From contig JASHRN010000042.1 of NCBI GenBank assembly GCA_030037335.1, forward strand, positions 1 to 39,005: a stretch of 39,005 bases of DNA, read 5' to 3'. Both the position numbers and the translations under genes were made by a program. This document shows, piece after piece, positions 27,428 to 35,782 of this stretch. Under the pieces are notes generated by a model. The model saw only the letters and a program-made list of their open reading frames with translations. It had not been told where the DNA came from and made no database searches. How positions within the stretch are numbered: the stretch's first letter is position 1; the number at the start of each line of letters is the position of its first letter. Source of the stretch: Candidatus Acidiferrales bacterium. Its GTDB lineage: Bacteria; Acidobacteriota; Terriglobia; Acidiferrales; UBA7541.

Positions 27428-28303
27428 TTACCGCGAAAAACGGTTCAGAAATCCCAGTTTACCTGAAAGCCATGTCAGCTGGTTCATGAAAATCAGCGCT
27501 CCCACGCCCAGCAACAGAACGCCGCTGAAGACTTCTACCAGATGAATGTGCCTGCGAAAACGCTGGTAAAACTTCAGAAACTGCCCAATGCCAATTGCCG
27601 TCAGCAGGAAGGGAATCGCCAATCCTGCTGAATATGCCGTGAGCAAGAGCACGCCTTTCATCACCGTCCCTTGCGTTGCTGCGAGCAGCAGCACCGCCGA
27701 CAGGATCGGCCCGATGCACGGCGTCCAGCCAAATGCGAACGCGAAGCCCATCAGAAATCCGCTCACTACTCCCGGCCGTCCCCCCATATTTCGAAAATGC
27801 ACGTCGCGATTCAGCCACCGCGTAAGCCCCGGCCCCAGCAGAAAAATCAACGACAGAGCGAACAGGTGGACAGGCCGAAAATCTCCAATTCCATCCGGAG
27901 CCGCGAACATCATGGCAATCGCGGCAGCCACTAGCAATCCGCCAATCACGAATCCAACTCGCAGCGAAACTTTCACCAGCCAGCCAAGCAGGTGCAGCCC
28001 AAAAACGACAATCAACGCTCCCGCCAGCGGCGCCAGCACGCTTCGGTGGCTTTGCAAGAATGTTCCCACCGCGCTCGCCGATGCGCCGAAGCAAATAAAT
28101 ACAATCGAAAACCCGATCACGAATGCCAGCGCTGATCTCAGCAGTTCTCCGCGCGGGCCCTGCCCTTGTTTCAATTGGTCGACGCCAACGCCCGAAAGCA
28201 TCGACACGTATCCCGGCACCAACGGCAACACGCACGGTGACAGGAACGAAATGATGCCTGCGCCCAGCGCCTCCAGTGCGTTCGCGTTTACGCCTGTGGT
28301 CAT
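27428..28303 (-). CDS. ccdA: CcdA-type membrane thiol-electron transporter
   Basis: The ATG at 28303 follows AGGTGA with seven-base spacing. The 291-residue protein has the two CcdA/DsbD-beta cysteines, Cys24 in SFLSPCVLPL and Cys196 in GWTPCIGPI, each at a membrane helix start, and a total of about seven helices. Between the two halves there is an extra stretch (about residues 105-175) compared with the usual length near 230. CcdA moves electrons from cytosolic thioredoxin across the membrane to periplasmic thioredoxin-like proteins for cytochrome c maturation or disulfide reduction. It is the first gene of the operon, with the thioredoxin-like lipoprotein 14 bases downstream. Confidence 0.93.
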   Translation of the reverse strand: MTTGVNANALEALGAGIISFLSPCVLPLVPGYVSMLSGVGVDQLKQGQGPRGELLRSALAFVIGFSIVFICFGASASAVGTFLQSHRSVLAPLAGALIVVFGLHLLGWLVKVSLRVGFVIGGLLVAAAIAMMFAAPDGIGDFRPVHLFALSLIFLLGPGLTRWLNRDVHFRNMGGRPGVVSGFLMGFAFAFGWTPCIGPILSAVLLLAATQGTVMKGVLLLTAYSAGLAIPFLLTAIGIGQFLKFYQRFRRHIHLVEVFSGVLLLGVGALIFMNQLTWLSGKLGFLNRFSR

Positions 28304-28356
28304 TCCTATTTCACCTACGCTTCCCGTCCCGCCATTGGATGTAAACCCATTTCCGG

Positions 28357-28385
28357 CGGTTCATTCCGGATGCCGCAAATGCCAC
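28357..28385. repeat. Remnant copy of the amidase gene 3' end
   Basis: These 29 bases match 28524-28552 except for one C/T difference. The second copy is the real end of the amidase gene (encoding WHLRHPE and stop on the minus strand). The first copy reads the same residues but has no gene attached, so it is a duplicated or left-behind fragment. The two copies bracket the palindromic element at 28404-28492. Confidence 0.75.
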
Positions 28386-28403
28386 TGAATTTCCGGTGTG
28401 GCC

Positions 28404-28492
28404 AGTTTGAATTTTCTTGCAAACGGGGCCCCCAGGTCCCCGGATAGGGGAGCCTGGGGGATCGTGACACAAGGAGTCAAAATTCAAACTGA
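28404..28492. repeat. Palindromic element with 13-bp terminal inverted repeats and a GC-rich core hairpin
   Basis: CAGTTTGAATTTT at 28404-28416 is mirrored exactly by AAAATTCAAACTG at 28480-28492. Inside, CCCCCAGG (28430-28437) and CCCC (28439-28442) pair with GGGG (28448-28451) and CCTGGGGG (28454-28461) around GGATA. The nested symmetry and 89-base length resemble a REP/MITE-like non-coding repeat. It may also terminate transcription from both flanking minus-strand genes. No coding frame of interest is inside. Confidence 0.7.
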
Positions 28493-28523
28493 CCCACTGC
28501 CAGCTCCCTGTTCATCTTCCTAG

Positions 28524-28552
28524 CGGTTCATTCTGGATGCCGCAAATGCCAT
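28524..28552. repeat. Genuine amidase 3' end, partner of the 29-bp repeat
   Basis: This is the matching copy of 28357-28385 and overlaps the last codons and stop of the amidase gene. It marks the right-hand edge of the 196-base segment that contains the palindromic element. Confidence 0.7.
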
Positions 28553-29934
28553 TCTGTCGCTTGTTCGTACGCGTATGCGATCCTGAGCAATTTCGCCTCG
28601 TCCCATTCTGGTCCATGCAAAGCCATTCCGATTGGCAGCCCATCTCGCGTAAAGCCGCACGGAACCGAAATCACAGGAAAGCCCGTGAAATTTGCAGGAC
28701 GATTCATTCGCACCAGCGCTCCGCGCACAGATTCTGTCTTGCTGCCGATATGCACTGTCTGCTCTCCCAAATGCGGCGCCGCAATCGGCGTCGTCGGCGC
28801 GATAATCCCATCCACTTGCCCAAACGCTGCGCGGAAATCTTCGCGCACGCGTTCCCGCACCTCTTGCGCCTTCAAATAATCAACCGCCCGAACCGCCCCG
28901 CCCATCTCCAGCCGTTTGCGAACATCTTCGCCGTAATCCTCTGCGCGCGCCGGAAAATAACCTTGGCTCTCGTGATACTCGCGGGCCTCCGCCAGCGCGA
29001 TCTGCGTGCTTGGTTCCGTTGCATCCTCCACGTGCGGCAGCGAGACCTCAATGAGTCGTGCGCCCATTTTCTCGAATTGCCCGGCCGCTCTTTCAATGGA
29101 GTGCTTCACTTCTTCATCAACACTCGCAAAAAAATAATCGCGCGGCCAGCCCAGCCGCAGCTTGGCGCAAGCTTTCTTTGTCTTGGCGCGTCTTCGCAAT
29201 GCGCGCTGAAAGTGTCCCTCCGGCTCGTCTGTTTGTTTGATGAAATCGAGCAGCATCGCAACGTCTGCAACGTTTCTCGCCAGCGGTCCCGCATGATCGA
29301 GTGTCGCCGCCAGCGGCACAATTCCGCCGCAACTCACTCTCCCGAATGTCGGTTTCAGTCCCGCGATTCCGCAAAACGCCGAGGGAATGCGAATCGAGCC
29401 GCCCGTATCCGTTCCCACGGAGCCAAATCCTATTCCCGCCGCCAGTGATGCTGCCGCACCGCCGCTCGATCCGCCCGGAATCCGTGAAGTGTCCCACGGA
29501 TTTCTCGTTGCTCCATAGTGCGGATTCTCTGTCGTGATTCCGTACGCGAACTCGTGCAGATTCGTTTTGCCAATCAGCACCGCGCCGGCCTTCCATAAAC
29601 GATTCGCTGCATCCGCATCCGCCGGAGGAATGAATTCCCTCAGTATTTTTGAACCGGCCGTAGTCCGCACCCCGCGTGTCCAAATGTTGTCTTTGAGCGA
29701 AATCGGAATTCCGTGCAGCGCTCCGCGATATCTTCCCTTCCTAATCTCGCGTTCGGCTATTTGGGCGTCGCGCAACGCCCGTTCAGCCGTCACCGTGATA
29801 AACGCATTCAGCTGTGGATTCAATTCCTCGATTCGCGCAAGAGCGTCTTGCGCCAGTTCCACGGGAGAAAGCTTCCGTTGCCGCAATCGCGCCGCGGCTT
29901 CCGCAATCGTCCAAAATGCCGGTTCGTCCCTCAT
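28528..29934 (-). CDS. Amidase signature family enzyme (GatA-like, stand-alone)
   Basis: This 468-residue protein has the Ser-cisSer-Lys triad of amidase signature enzymes: Lys81 in PISLKDNI, cis-Ser156 in GGSSGG, and nucleophile Ser180 in DTGGSIRIPS. GRVSCGGIVPLAATLDHAGP and NFTGFPVISVPCG are also typical. These enzymes hydrolyse amides or, as GatA, feed ammonia to tRNA-dependent transamidation. No gatB or gatC lies next to it, and the partner upstream is lptD. It could be GatA encoded apart or a dedicated amidohydrolase. It begins 11 bases after the lptD stop, with GAGGTGA before the ATG, so co-transcription is expected. Confidence 0.9.
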   Translation of the reverse strand: MRDEPAFWTIAEAAARLRQRKLSPVELAQDALARIEELNPQLNAFITVTAERALRDAQIAEREIRKGRYRGALHGIPISLKDNIWTRGVRTTAGSKILREFIPPADADAANRLWKAGAVLIGKTNLHEFAYGITTENPHYGATRNPWDTSRIPGGSSGGAAASLAAGIGFGSVGTDTGGSIRIPSAFCGIAGLKPTFGRVSCGGIVPLAATLDHAGPLARNVADVAMLLDFIKQTDEPEGHFQRALRRRAKTKKACAKLRLGWPRDYFFASVDEEVKHSIERAAGQFEKMGARLIEVSLPHVEDATEPSTQIALAEAREYHESQGYFPARAEDYGEDVRKRLEMGGAVRAVDYLKAQEVRERVREDFRAAFGQVDGIIAPTTPIAAPHLGEQTVHIGSKTESVRGALVRMNRPANFTGFPVISVPCGFTRDGLPIGMALHGPEWDEAKLLRIAYAYEQATEWHLRHPE

Positions 29935-29945
29935 TCATCCTCACC

Positions 29946-32267
29946 TCAGAAAATAGGCTGCTGTTTGCGCACGTTTCCAAATGAGCCGATATTCGCGATG
30001 CGAAACACAAATCCCCATTCATTTTCGTCGCGCACACTGCCCAGCGATAGCCGCTGGTATTCAAATCCAAAGCCACAGCACGACCCGTTGTAGGACACTT
30101 GCGCCACTTGGTTCTCAAACACCTGTTGGCTGATGTCGTAGCTGAAGCCGAAATCAGTATTCCATCCCCTCCGCGTCATGTCTCCGTAACCGACCTGCAC
30201 CCGCACTTGGTTCGAATACGGCTCGAACGTCGGCGGGATCGTCGGCGAAAGCGGCGGGATATTGATCGTCGAGAAATGCGCCAGCGTGAGAAACGACTCC
30301 TTATAAGGCTTGATCTTCAGCAGAGTGCCGATCGCTGTCATCTGCCCTCGTTTCGGGTCAAAGTCGACTCGCACTTCCGTGTCGAACCGCTCTGCGGGCT
30401 CGAAACGCAGATCGCTGATGATTGGCGAAAATCGGTGCAGGCTATCCTCAAATGCAAATGGCGTTATCGAATCGAGTGCCTGAAACACATTGCGCTGCCC
30501 CGGAACCAGTGCTCCCCCGAACGTTGGGTCGAAATAATATTTTTGCTGCAAGTCCCAGCTGATCAATTCCTCCGAATCGTCATTGTTCGTGCGCCGGAAC
30601 AACCGCTGCATAATTCCATATTGCACGTCGTTTGTGTCCGTCAGCGTATCATCTTCATCAAAAAGCGGAGTCTTTGCGAAATCATTCACGCCGTCCACGT
30701 ATTCATACGCAACTTCCGGCTCGATCGTGTGTCGCCACTGCGTGTCGCCATCGCTCCAGGTGCGCTCCAAACTCGGCGGCCTCACGTCTAGAGAAAACTC
30801 CTCTGTTGTGCGCACAAACGGCTCATCCACAAAATCGCTGTTTTCTAGTTGGCCTCCATATCGCGTTGAGCGCAACGTGAACGTGGGCGTCACGCTGAAC
30901 CATGGCCACCAGTGCAGTGGGGCTGTCACACTGGGCGCGAATTCCATTCGCGACACGAACGACGGTGTGCTGAAGCCCGGAGGAACATTCGTCTCGCGAT
31001 GCACGGCATCCGCAAACGCATCGAAACTGAAATAAATCGGCAAGTTTTGCCAGGGGGCGCGATCCAATGAGCCGACGCGAATCTCTGGCGCGGTACGAAT
31101 GTCAATATCCGTATCCGGCGAAGCGCTCAGGAAGTTTTTGTAGCTCAGCGCCGCAAGACTCACCGTCAGGCCATCAGTGTTTTTCGTCAGGAACGTTGTC
31201 GTTCGCACTTCGGAGTTCACCGCCTGTGCGAACGTTTCCGAAAACGCCAGTCGGAACGTAAGCGACGATAGTTGGTCCACGTCCGCTACGGCCCGCCAGC
31301 CGTCGGGCAGCATGGCGTCAAAAAAAAGCCGGTCCTCATGACCTCCTTGTTTCATTAATATCCCGCCCGGCTCCGGAAGTCCTCTGTCGATAACTCCGAA
31401 ATAGCTCGCTGTCAGCGTCGCATTTTCCCATGGCTTCATGCGAAGCTCGCCGTTTTGGCTGGACCCGCGCAAGCTCAAATATTGTGCTCCTACCGTCGCG
31501 TCCATCCAATCCGTGGGCGCCCAATAGAACGAATCCCCCAAAACGTATCCTCTGGTTGTCGAGTGCGTGGCGCTGGGAATCAGGAAGCCTGTCTGCCGCA
31601 GCTTTTCTCCCGCGGGCACGGAAGCGCGCGGCAGGTAAATCACCGGAATATAAAACAAATGGAATGTCGCATTGTACAGTGTCACCGATTTTTGCAAATG
31701 AATCACGGCGCGTGGCGCGTAGAACTTCCATTTCGGCCGGTCCGGTTTGCACACCGTCAGCCACGCATGCTTCACAATGAAAGTCTCCGCGTCAGTCCGC
31801 TCCACCTCCGCTGCCGCAAACGTTAATGGATTCGGGCTGACCAGCACGTTGGGATTCGCAAAGTGCTCCGCCTTTACTGTGCCGCGCACATTTTTGAACG
31901 TCCCCGTCTGCTCCTCCAGGTTATAAGTCCCGCTCTCAGCGTCGAGGTGCTCGTTTGCATGATCGAATTGTACGTGTCCTCGCGCGATCGCGACTTTGGT
32001 CTGCTCGTTGTATTCCATGTGGTCGGCCCGGAGCTTGACGTCCTGATACGAAATCTCTACGTGTCCCTCCGCCGTAAAAACATTCCCGGATTTTCTTTGC
32101 GTGTCTGCGCGGAGCGTCATCTCGCCCTTGCGCGTAGCCACGCGCGTAAGAGTCTGATCTTGTTGCGGTCCGCGCGCTTTGGCGCCTGTAAGCAGTGTAA
32201 GAAACAGCGCCAGCAGCAGGCCGCTGCGGCGCATTCCAGAGAACCGTCGCGAAGAGTTGGATTCCAT
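29946..32267 (-). CDS. lptD: LPS-assembly outer membrane protein LptD
   Basis: The start is uncertain. The ATG at 32267 gives 773 residues with MESNSSRRFSGMRRSGLLLALFLTLL as signal sequence; ATGs at 32234 and 32375 are alternatives. An OstA/LptA-like jellyroll follows, with repeats such as GNVFTAEGHVEISYQDVKLRADHMEYNEQT and VAIARGHVQFDHANEHLDAESGTYN. The LptD beta-barrel fills the rest, with FHLFYIPVIYLPRAS and GFLIPSATHSTTRGYVLGDSFYWAP, a family hallmark. A pair of adjacent cysteines (SCCGFGFEYQRL) lies near the C terminus. LptD inserts lipopolysaccharide into the outer leaflet of the outer membrane with LptE. It is direct evidence for an LPS-type outer membrane. An amidase gene follows after 11 bases. 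Confidence 0.9.
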   Translation of the reverse strand: MESNSSRRFSGMRRSGLLLALFLTLLTGAKARGPQQDQTLTRVATRKGEMTLRADTQRKSGNVFTAEGHVEISYQDVKLRADHMEYNEQTKVAIARGHVQFDHANEHLDAESGTYNLEEQTGTFKNVRGTVKAEHFANPNVLVSPNPLTFAAAEVERTDAETFIVKHAWLTVCKPDRPKWKFYAPRAVIHLQKSVTLYNATFHLFYIPVIYLPRASVPAGEKLRQTGFLIPSATHSTTRGYVLGDSFYWAPTDWMDATVGAQYLSLRGSSQNGELRMKPWENATLTASYFGVIDRGLPEPGGILMKQGGHEDRLFFDAMLPDGWRAVADVDQLSSLTFRLAFSETFAQAVNSEVRTTTFLTKNTDGLTVSLAALSYKNFLSASPDTDIDIRTAPEIRVGSLDRAPWQNLPIYFSFDAFADAVHRETNVPPGFSTPSFVSRMEFAPSVTAPLHWWPWFSVTPTFTLRSTRYGGQLENSDFVDEPFVRTTEEFSLDVRPPSLERTWSDGDTQWRHTIEPEVAYEYVDGVNDFAKTPLFDEDDTLTDTNDVQYGIMQRLFRRTNNDDSEELISWDLQQKYYFDPTFGGALVPGQRNVFQALDSITPFAFEDSLHRFSPIISDLRFEPAERFDTEVRVDFDPKRGQMTAIGTLLKIKPYKESFLTLAHFSTINIPPLSPTIPPTFEPYSNQVRVQVGYGDMTRRGWNTDFGFSYDISQQVFENQVAQVSYNGSCCGFGFEYQRLSLGSVRDENEWGFVFRIANIGSFGNVRKQQPIF

Positions 32268-32460
32268 CCGAAACGGCATCATTTTGAAAACAGCCACAAA
32301 GCCTAACATGCGGAGGAAAACCCGCAAAGAATTAGCGCCAAATTCACCGCCATCCGTTGCCTGTTTGGCGAACATCCATTAAATTCCTGGCTCCAACCTA
32401 TACAAAATTTGATAAGCTCCCGCAGTCCGCGAATTACGGTCCGCAGCGCAAAACGAACCG

Positions 32461-33264
32461 GTGATTCAGGTCTGCTCGCAATGTGGTGCGGTTAGCAATC
32501 AGGACCTGGAAGTCTGCCCATTTTGCGAGGTTTCTTTCCCCCAAACTCCTTCCTCTCGTCAGACTGACGCTCCCGAAGAGCCGGAATGGCGCCGCGAGGT
32601 CGCTCGCCGCCTGGAAGTTTACCGTTCACGCCGTCACGAAAACTCCCACCCTCAACCCGAGCCCGTCTTGCCGTTCGCGACAGAGCATTCTCCAGCAGTC
32701 ATCACTACGGCCGTTGCCCCCCGCACCATTGCTCGTCTCAGACCCACTCAGCACGTTGAAATTCACGTTTCTCAGCCGCAGCTTGATTTTTCCGTGGTCG
32801 AGGCTCACCGCGTCCATCCCGCCGCAGCTTCTTGTCCGCTGGCGGAGCCGAAGGCCCGCCGCGTCGCCGGCCTGATCGATGCGGTCGTGCTCGCGGGCGT
32901 ATTGGGCGGCTTTCTCTTGATGTTCCGTTCCCTGGGTGGACAGCTCGAATTCCTCAAAATCAATTTCGCGATCTATGGTGCCATTTTTTTTCTGATTTAT
33001 TTTCTCTACTTTGGCCTGTTCACGCTCTTCTCCGGCGCAACACTTGGGATGCAACTCAATGGCCTTTCGGTGGTTGCTATGGACGGCGGCTTTCCTGAGA
33101 CGCGCCAATTGGCGTGGCGCAGCTTCGGATATTTCCTCTCCGGTGCAACCCTATTCCTCGGCTTCCTTTGGGCGCTCTGGGACGAAGATCACCTCACCTG
33201 GCAAGATCGCATTTCCCACACCTACGTCACCTCCGCCGCTCCCAACGAACATTCAGAGCCATAA
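32461..33264 (+). CDS. Zinc-ribbon RDD-family membrane protein
   Basis: The GTG at 32461 gives 267 residues. The N terminus is a zinc ribbon with two CxxC knuckles (CSQCG and CPFCE, residues 5-22). A low-complexity, proline-rich charged linker runs to about residue 130. The C-terminal RDD domain starts at KARRVAGLIDAVVLAGVL, with the Arg and Asp that name the family. Three membrane helices follow, with GATLGMQLNGLSVVAMDGG and WQDRISHTYV. RDD proteins are poorly understood membrane proteins, some linked to ion transport. It is divergent from lptD across about 190 bases in which I see no convincing promoter. Confidence 0.85.
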   Translation: MIQVCSQCGAVSNQDLEVCPFCEVSFPQTPSSRQTDAPEEPEWRREVARRLEVYRSRRHENSHPQPEPVLPFATEHSPAVITTAVAPRTIARLRPTQHVEIHVSQPQLDFSVVEAHRVHPAAASCPLAEPKARRVAGLIDAVVLAGVLGGFLLMFRSLGGQLEFLKINFAIYGAIFFLIYFLYFGLFTLFSGATLGMQLNGLSVVAMDGGFPETRQLAWRSFGYFLSGATLFLGFLWALWDEDHLTWQDRISHTYVTSAAPNEHSEP

Positions 33265-33395
33265 GCAGCCCCTCGTTTCTCGAGGAGCGCATTCTTAAAA
33301 AAACCGGCATCCTTGGCCCCAGCATCCCCAGACTAAGTACCGTGCATCGAAAAGCTTGGGTATAGAAGATCACGCCCGGCCGCGGCCGCAACTAA

Positions 33396-33404
33396 TGGTA
33401 TAAT
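33396..33404 (+). promoter_or_regulatory. Extended -10 promoter for the S41-like gene
   Basis: TGGTATAAT combines a perfect TATAAT (33399-33404) with a TGn extension, which can substitute for a -35 box; none is seen in the GC-rich sequence upstream. The predicted start near 33411 leaves a leader of about 40 bases carrying the AGGGA ribosome site. Confidence 0.5.
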
Positions 33405-33450
33405 CGCCCGAGCGGCGGCGGTGCTTGGGCAAATCGCGCAGGGACATACA

Positions 33451-34668
33451 ATGAATTCCTTCTGGAAAAAAGCGGTTGTCGTTGTCTCAATTTTGATTTT
33501 CGCCTACGTAGCCGTGGGCTACGTCAAAGGCAAAAACACCGATACCTCGTACGCCTCGCTGACCGTCTATACTGAGGTTCTCCAGTACATTCAGGACTAT
33601 TACGTCGATAATCCCGACATCCACAAAGTCACCTCCGGTGCTTTGCATGGACTGCTCGACTCGCTTGACCCGCAATCTTCTTATCTGAGTCCCGCGGAAT
33701 ATGCGGACTATGAAAAGAAAATCGAAGATAAGACGCGCGGCCAGGTCGGCGCCTCAATTTCCAAGCGCTTCGGCTATGTGGTTGTCGTCTCCGTCCTTCC
33801 CGATAGTCCCGCGCAAAAAGCAGGCTTGATTGACGGTGACTTGCTCGAATCCATCGCCGGTATCTCCACCACGGAAATGTCCATCAACCAGGCGCAGGTG
33901 CTGCTCACGGGCGATGTCGGCCAGACCGTCCAAGCCGAAGTCATTCGCCGCAATCAGCAAGAGCCCTTTGACGTCACCATGACCTACGCCAAGCTCCAGC
34001 CGCCGCGCCTTCTCCAGGAGCAAATGCAAAATGGCATCGCCTATTTGCGCATCGCAGCTTTCGAGCCGGACACGGCCCGCCAGGTGCGCGACAAGCTCCG
34101 CGATTTTCAGCGCCAGGGCGCAAAGAAGTTGATCCTCGATTTGCGCGACTCGGCTACCGGCGTCGAAAGTGAAGGCATCCAAACCGCCCAGCTATTTCTT
34201 TCTTCCGGCACAATTACCACCCTCAAAGGCCAGACTGTCAGCAATCAGACGTTCTCCGCTGATCCCTCAAAGGTTGTTTGGAAAATGCCCATGACCGTCC
34301 TCATCTCCAACGGCACTGCCGGTCCGGCGGAAATCCTTGCCGCTGCCATCGGAGACAATCATCGCGGCGACACCGTCGGCGAAACCACCTTCGGCACTGC
34401 CTCGGAGCAGAAAGTCATTCCCCTCGCCGACGGAGGCGCGCTGATTCTCACTGTCGCCAACTACTTCACGCCCGATGGCAAATCGATTCCCAAGGAAGGC
34501 GTTACGCCTACCGTCGAAGTCAACCCGCAAGCCATCAGCGACGTCGCGCAGTTGAATCAAGACCAGCTTGCGCCGCCGGCTCCGGGTCAGCTTCCCTCGG
34601 CTGACGATCCTGTCGTGAAACGCGCCGTTGAAATCTTGCAAGGCGCGTCTGGCCAGAAGGCTGCCTGA
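33451..34668 (+). CDS. S41/CtpA-like protein lacking the catalytic dyad (pseudoprotease)
   Basis: The ATG at 33451 follows AGGGA at six bases and gives 405 residues with an N-terminal membrane anchor. A PDZ domain spans about 97-180 (VSVLPDSPAQKAGLIDGD), then the S41 core. In active C-terminal processing peptidases the nucleophile is the middle Ser of SASASE and the Lys lies 25 residues later in FGKG. Here the same places read TAGPAE (Gly291) and FGTA (Thr316). Both catalytic residues are therefore missing, and LDLRDNPGG has become LDLRDSATG. It is probably a non-proteolytic PDZ scaffold or regulator. A polysaccharide deacetylase follows directly, echoing the ctpA-yibQ pairing of proteobacteria. 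Confidence 0.88.
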   Translation: MNSFWKKAVVVVSILIFAYVAVGYVKGKNTDTSYASLTVYTEVLQYIQDYYVDNPDIHKVTSGALHGLLDSLDPQSSYLSPAEYADYEKKIEDKTRGQVGASISKRFGYVVVVSVLPDSPAQKAGLIDGDLLESIAGISTTEMSINQAQVLLTGDVGQTVQAEVIRRNQQEPFDVTMTYAKLQPPRLLQEQMQNGIAYLRIAAFEPDTARQVRDKLRDFQRQGAKKLILDLRDSATGVESEGIQTAQLFLSSGTITTLKGQTVSNQTFSADPSKVVWKMPMTVLISNGTAGPAEILAAAIGDNHRGDTVGETTFGTASEQKVIPLADGGALILTVANYFTPDGKSIPKEGVTPTVEVNPQAISDVAQLNQDQLAPPAPGQLPSADDPVVKRAVEILQGASGQKAA

Positions 34669-34675
34669 ATCGCAC

Positions 34676-35782
34676 GTGGTCTCAGGCCCGCCTAAGGAAA
34701 CAATCCGCTGGATCTGTTTCCCTCGCTGCGTGACTCTCATCCTTCTTTGCGTTGCTCTCACCACACTCTTTGGTTGCGGGACAAAGTCGCCTAGCCCAGC
34801 CCAAATAAATTCCATCGCGCAGGACCTTGCTGCCGCCGCTCAATCCGCCGCCGGAGGTCATGCTGAAATTTCGATTCGTCCCGAGATGGGCCGCTTTGGA
34901 AACCGTAAGCCGTCGCTGGTTGCCGACGACATCTTCATCGCGCTGCCAGACGCGAAGAACCTTTCTGCTGTAGAGCAGGTTATTGAACAAGCTGCCGCCC
35001 GTCACCATCTGAAGCGTACTTCCGCTCCTGCGGGGCGCAACATCATTCGATTTGATTACTCATTGAACGGCAGGCGCACTCATTCCATTGAAATTGCTGT
35101 CGCCTCGGCGGAACAGAACTCAGGTCGCCCGCGTCTTGCTATCATCATCGACGACATCGGCAGTGATAAATCTGCGGCGGAAACGCTTCTCAGGTTGCCT
35201 TATCCGCTTACTCTCTCGGTTCTTCCTGCCCAGGTGCATTCAACTGAAATTGCCGACGAGGCTTACCGTTGCGGCGATCAGGTAATGCTCCACCTTCCCA
35301 TGGAATTCGAAGGAAACAAGGCGAAAGCCGAGCCGGTTGAATTACGCGTTGGAATGTCTCCGGCCCAAGTCCAAAGTTTGTTGCAGGAAATGCTCAGCGA
35401 AGTTCCTCACGTCGTCGGCGTCAATAATCATGAGGGCTCGCTCGCCACGGCTCAGCCTCAACTCATGGCCGCGCTGATGTCCGACCTGCGCCAGCGAGGT
35501 CTTTTCTTCATTGATAGCCGCACCACCGCCAATACGGTAGCTTTCTCAACTGCCGAAAAAGCCGGAGTTCCCGCCGCTTCGCGCAAGGTTTTTCTCGACG
35601 ATGTCGAAACTCGCGCCGCCATTCTTCATCAACTCGATCTCGCCGCTCTCGATGCCGCGCAACACGGTTCCGCGATTGCCATCGGCCATCCTCATCCGGC
35701 GACCATCGCCGCCCTCAAGGAAGATTTGCCGCGCCTCAACTCTCGCGTGCAGCTCGTTTTCGCTTCCTCTCTCGTCCATTAG
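34676..35782 (+). CDS. Divergent polysaccharide deacetylase (YibQ family), lipoprotein
   Basis: The GTG at 34676, eight bases after the S41-like stop, gives 368 residues; an overlapping TTG at 34628 is the alternative. The signal sequence ends in a lipobox, TTLFGC. The catalytic-type domain begins LAIIIDDIGSDKSAAETLL, with metal-site style DD. HLPMEFEG, VVGVNNHEGSLATAQ and FFIDSRTTANTVA follow, the order seen in YibQ/DUF610 proteins of the NodB fold. The exact chemistry of this branch is not settled; it acts on cell-envelope polysaccharides or peptidoglycan in the periplasm. It is in one operon with the S41-like pseudoprotease. Confidence 0.88.
   Translation: MVSGPPKETIRWICFPRCVTLILLCVALTTLFGCGTKSPSPAQINSIAQDLAAAAQSAAGGHAEISIRPEMGRFGNRKPSLVADDIFIALPDAKNLSAVEQVIEQAAARHHLKRTSAPAGRNIIRFDYSLNGRRTHSIEIAVASAEQNSGRPRLAIIIDDIGSDKSAAETLLRLPYPLTLSVLPAQVHSTEIADEAYRCGDQVMLHLPMEFEGNKAKAEPVELRVGMSPAQVQSLLQEMLSEVPHVVGVNNHEGSLATAQPQLMAALMSDLRQRGLFFIDSRTTANTVAFSTAEKAGVPAASRKVFLDDVETRAAILHQLDLAALDAAQHGSAIAIGHPHPATIAALKEDLPRLNSRVQLVFASSLVH

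Noticed and set aside
28430-28461. Plain intrinsic terminator
   Set aside because: The hairpin is strong, but no T-run follows on either strand and it is nested inside a larger inverted repeat, so an element with possible termination activity is the better description.
28340-28560. CRISPR array
   Set aside because: Only two copies of a 29-base repeat exist, 167 bases apart, and one is coding sequence.
33278-33295. CCTCG/CGAGG hairpin after the RDD gene as terminator
   Set aside because: The stem is only five pairs and is not followed by a T-rich tract.
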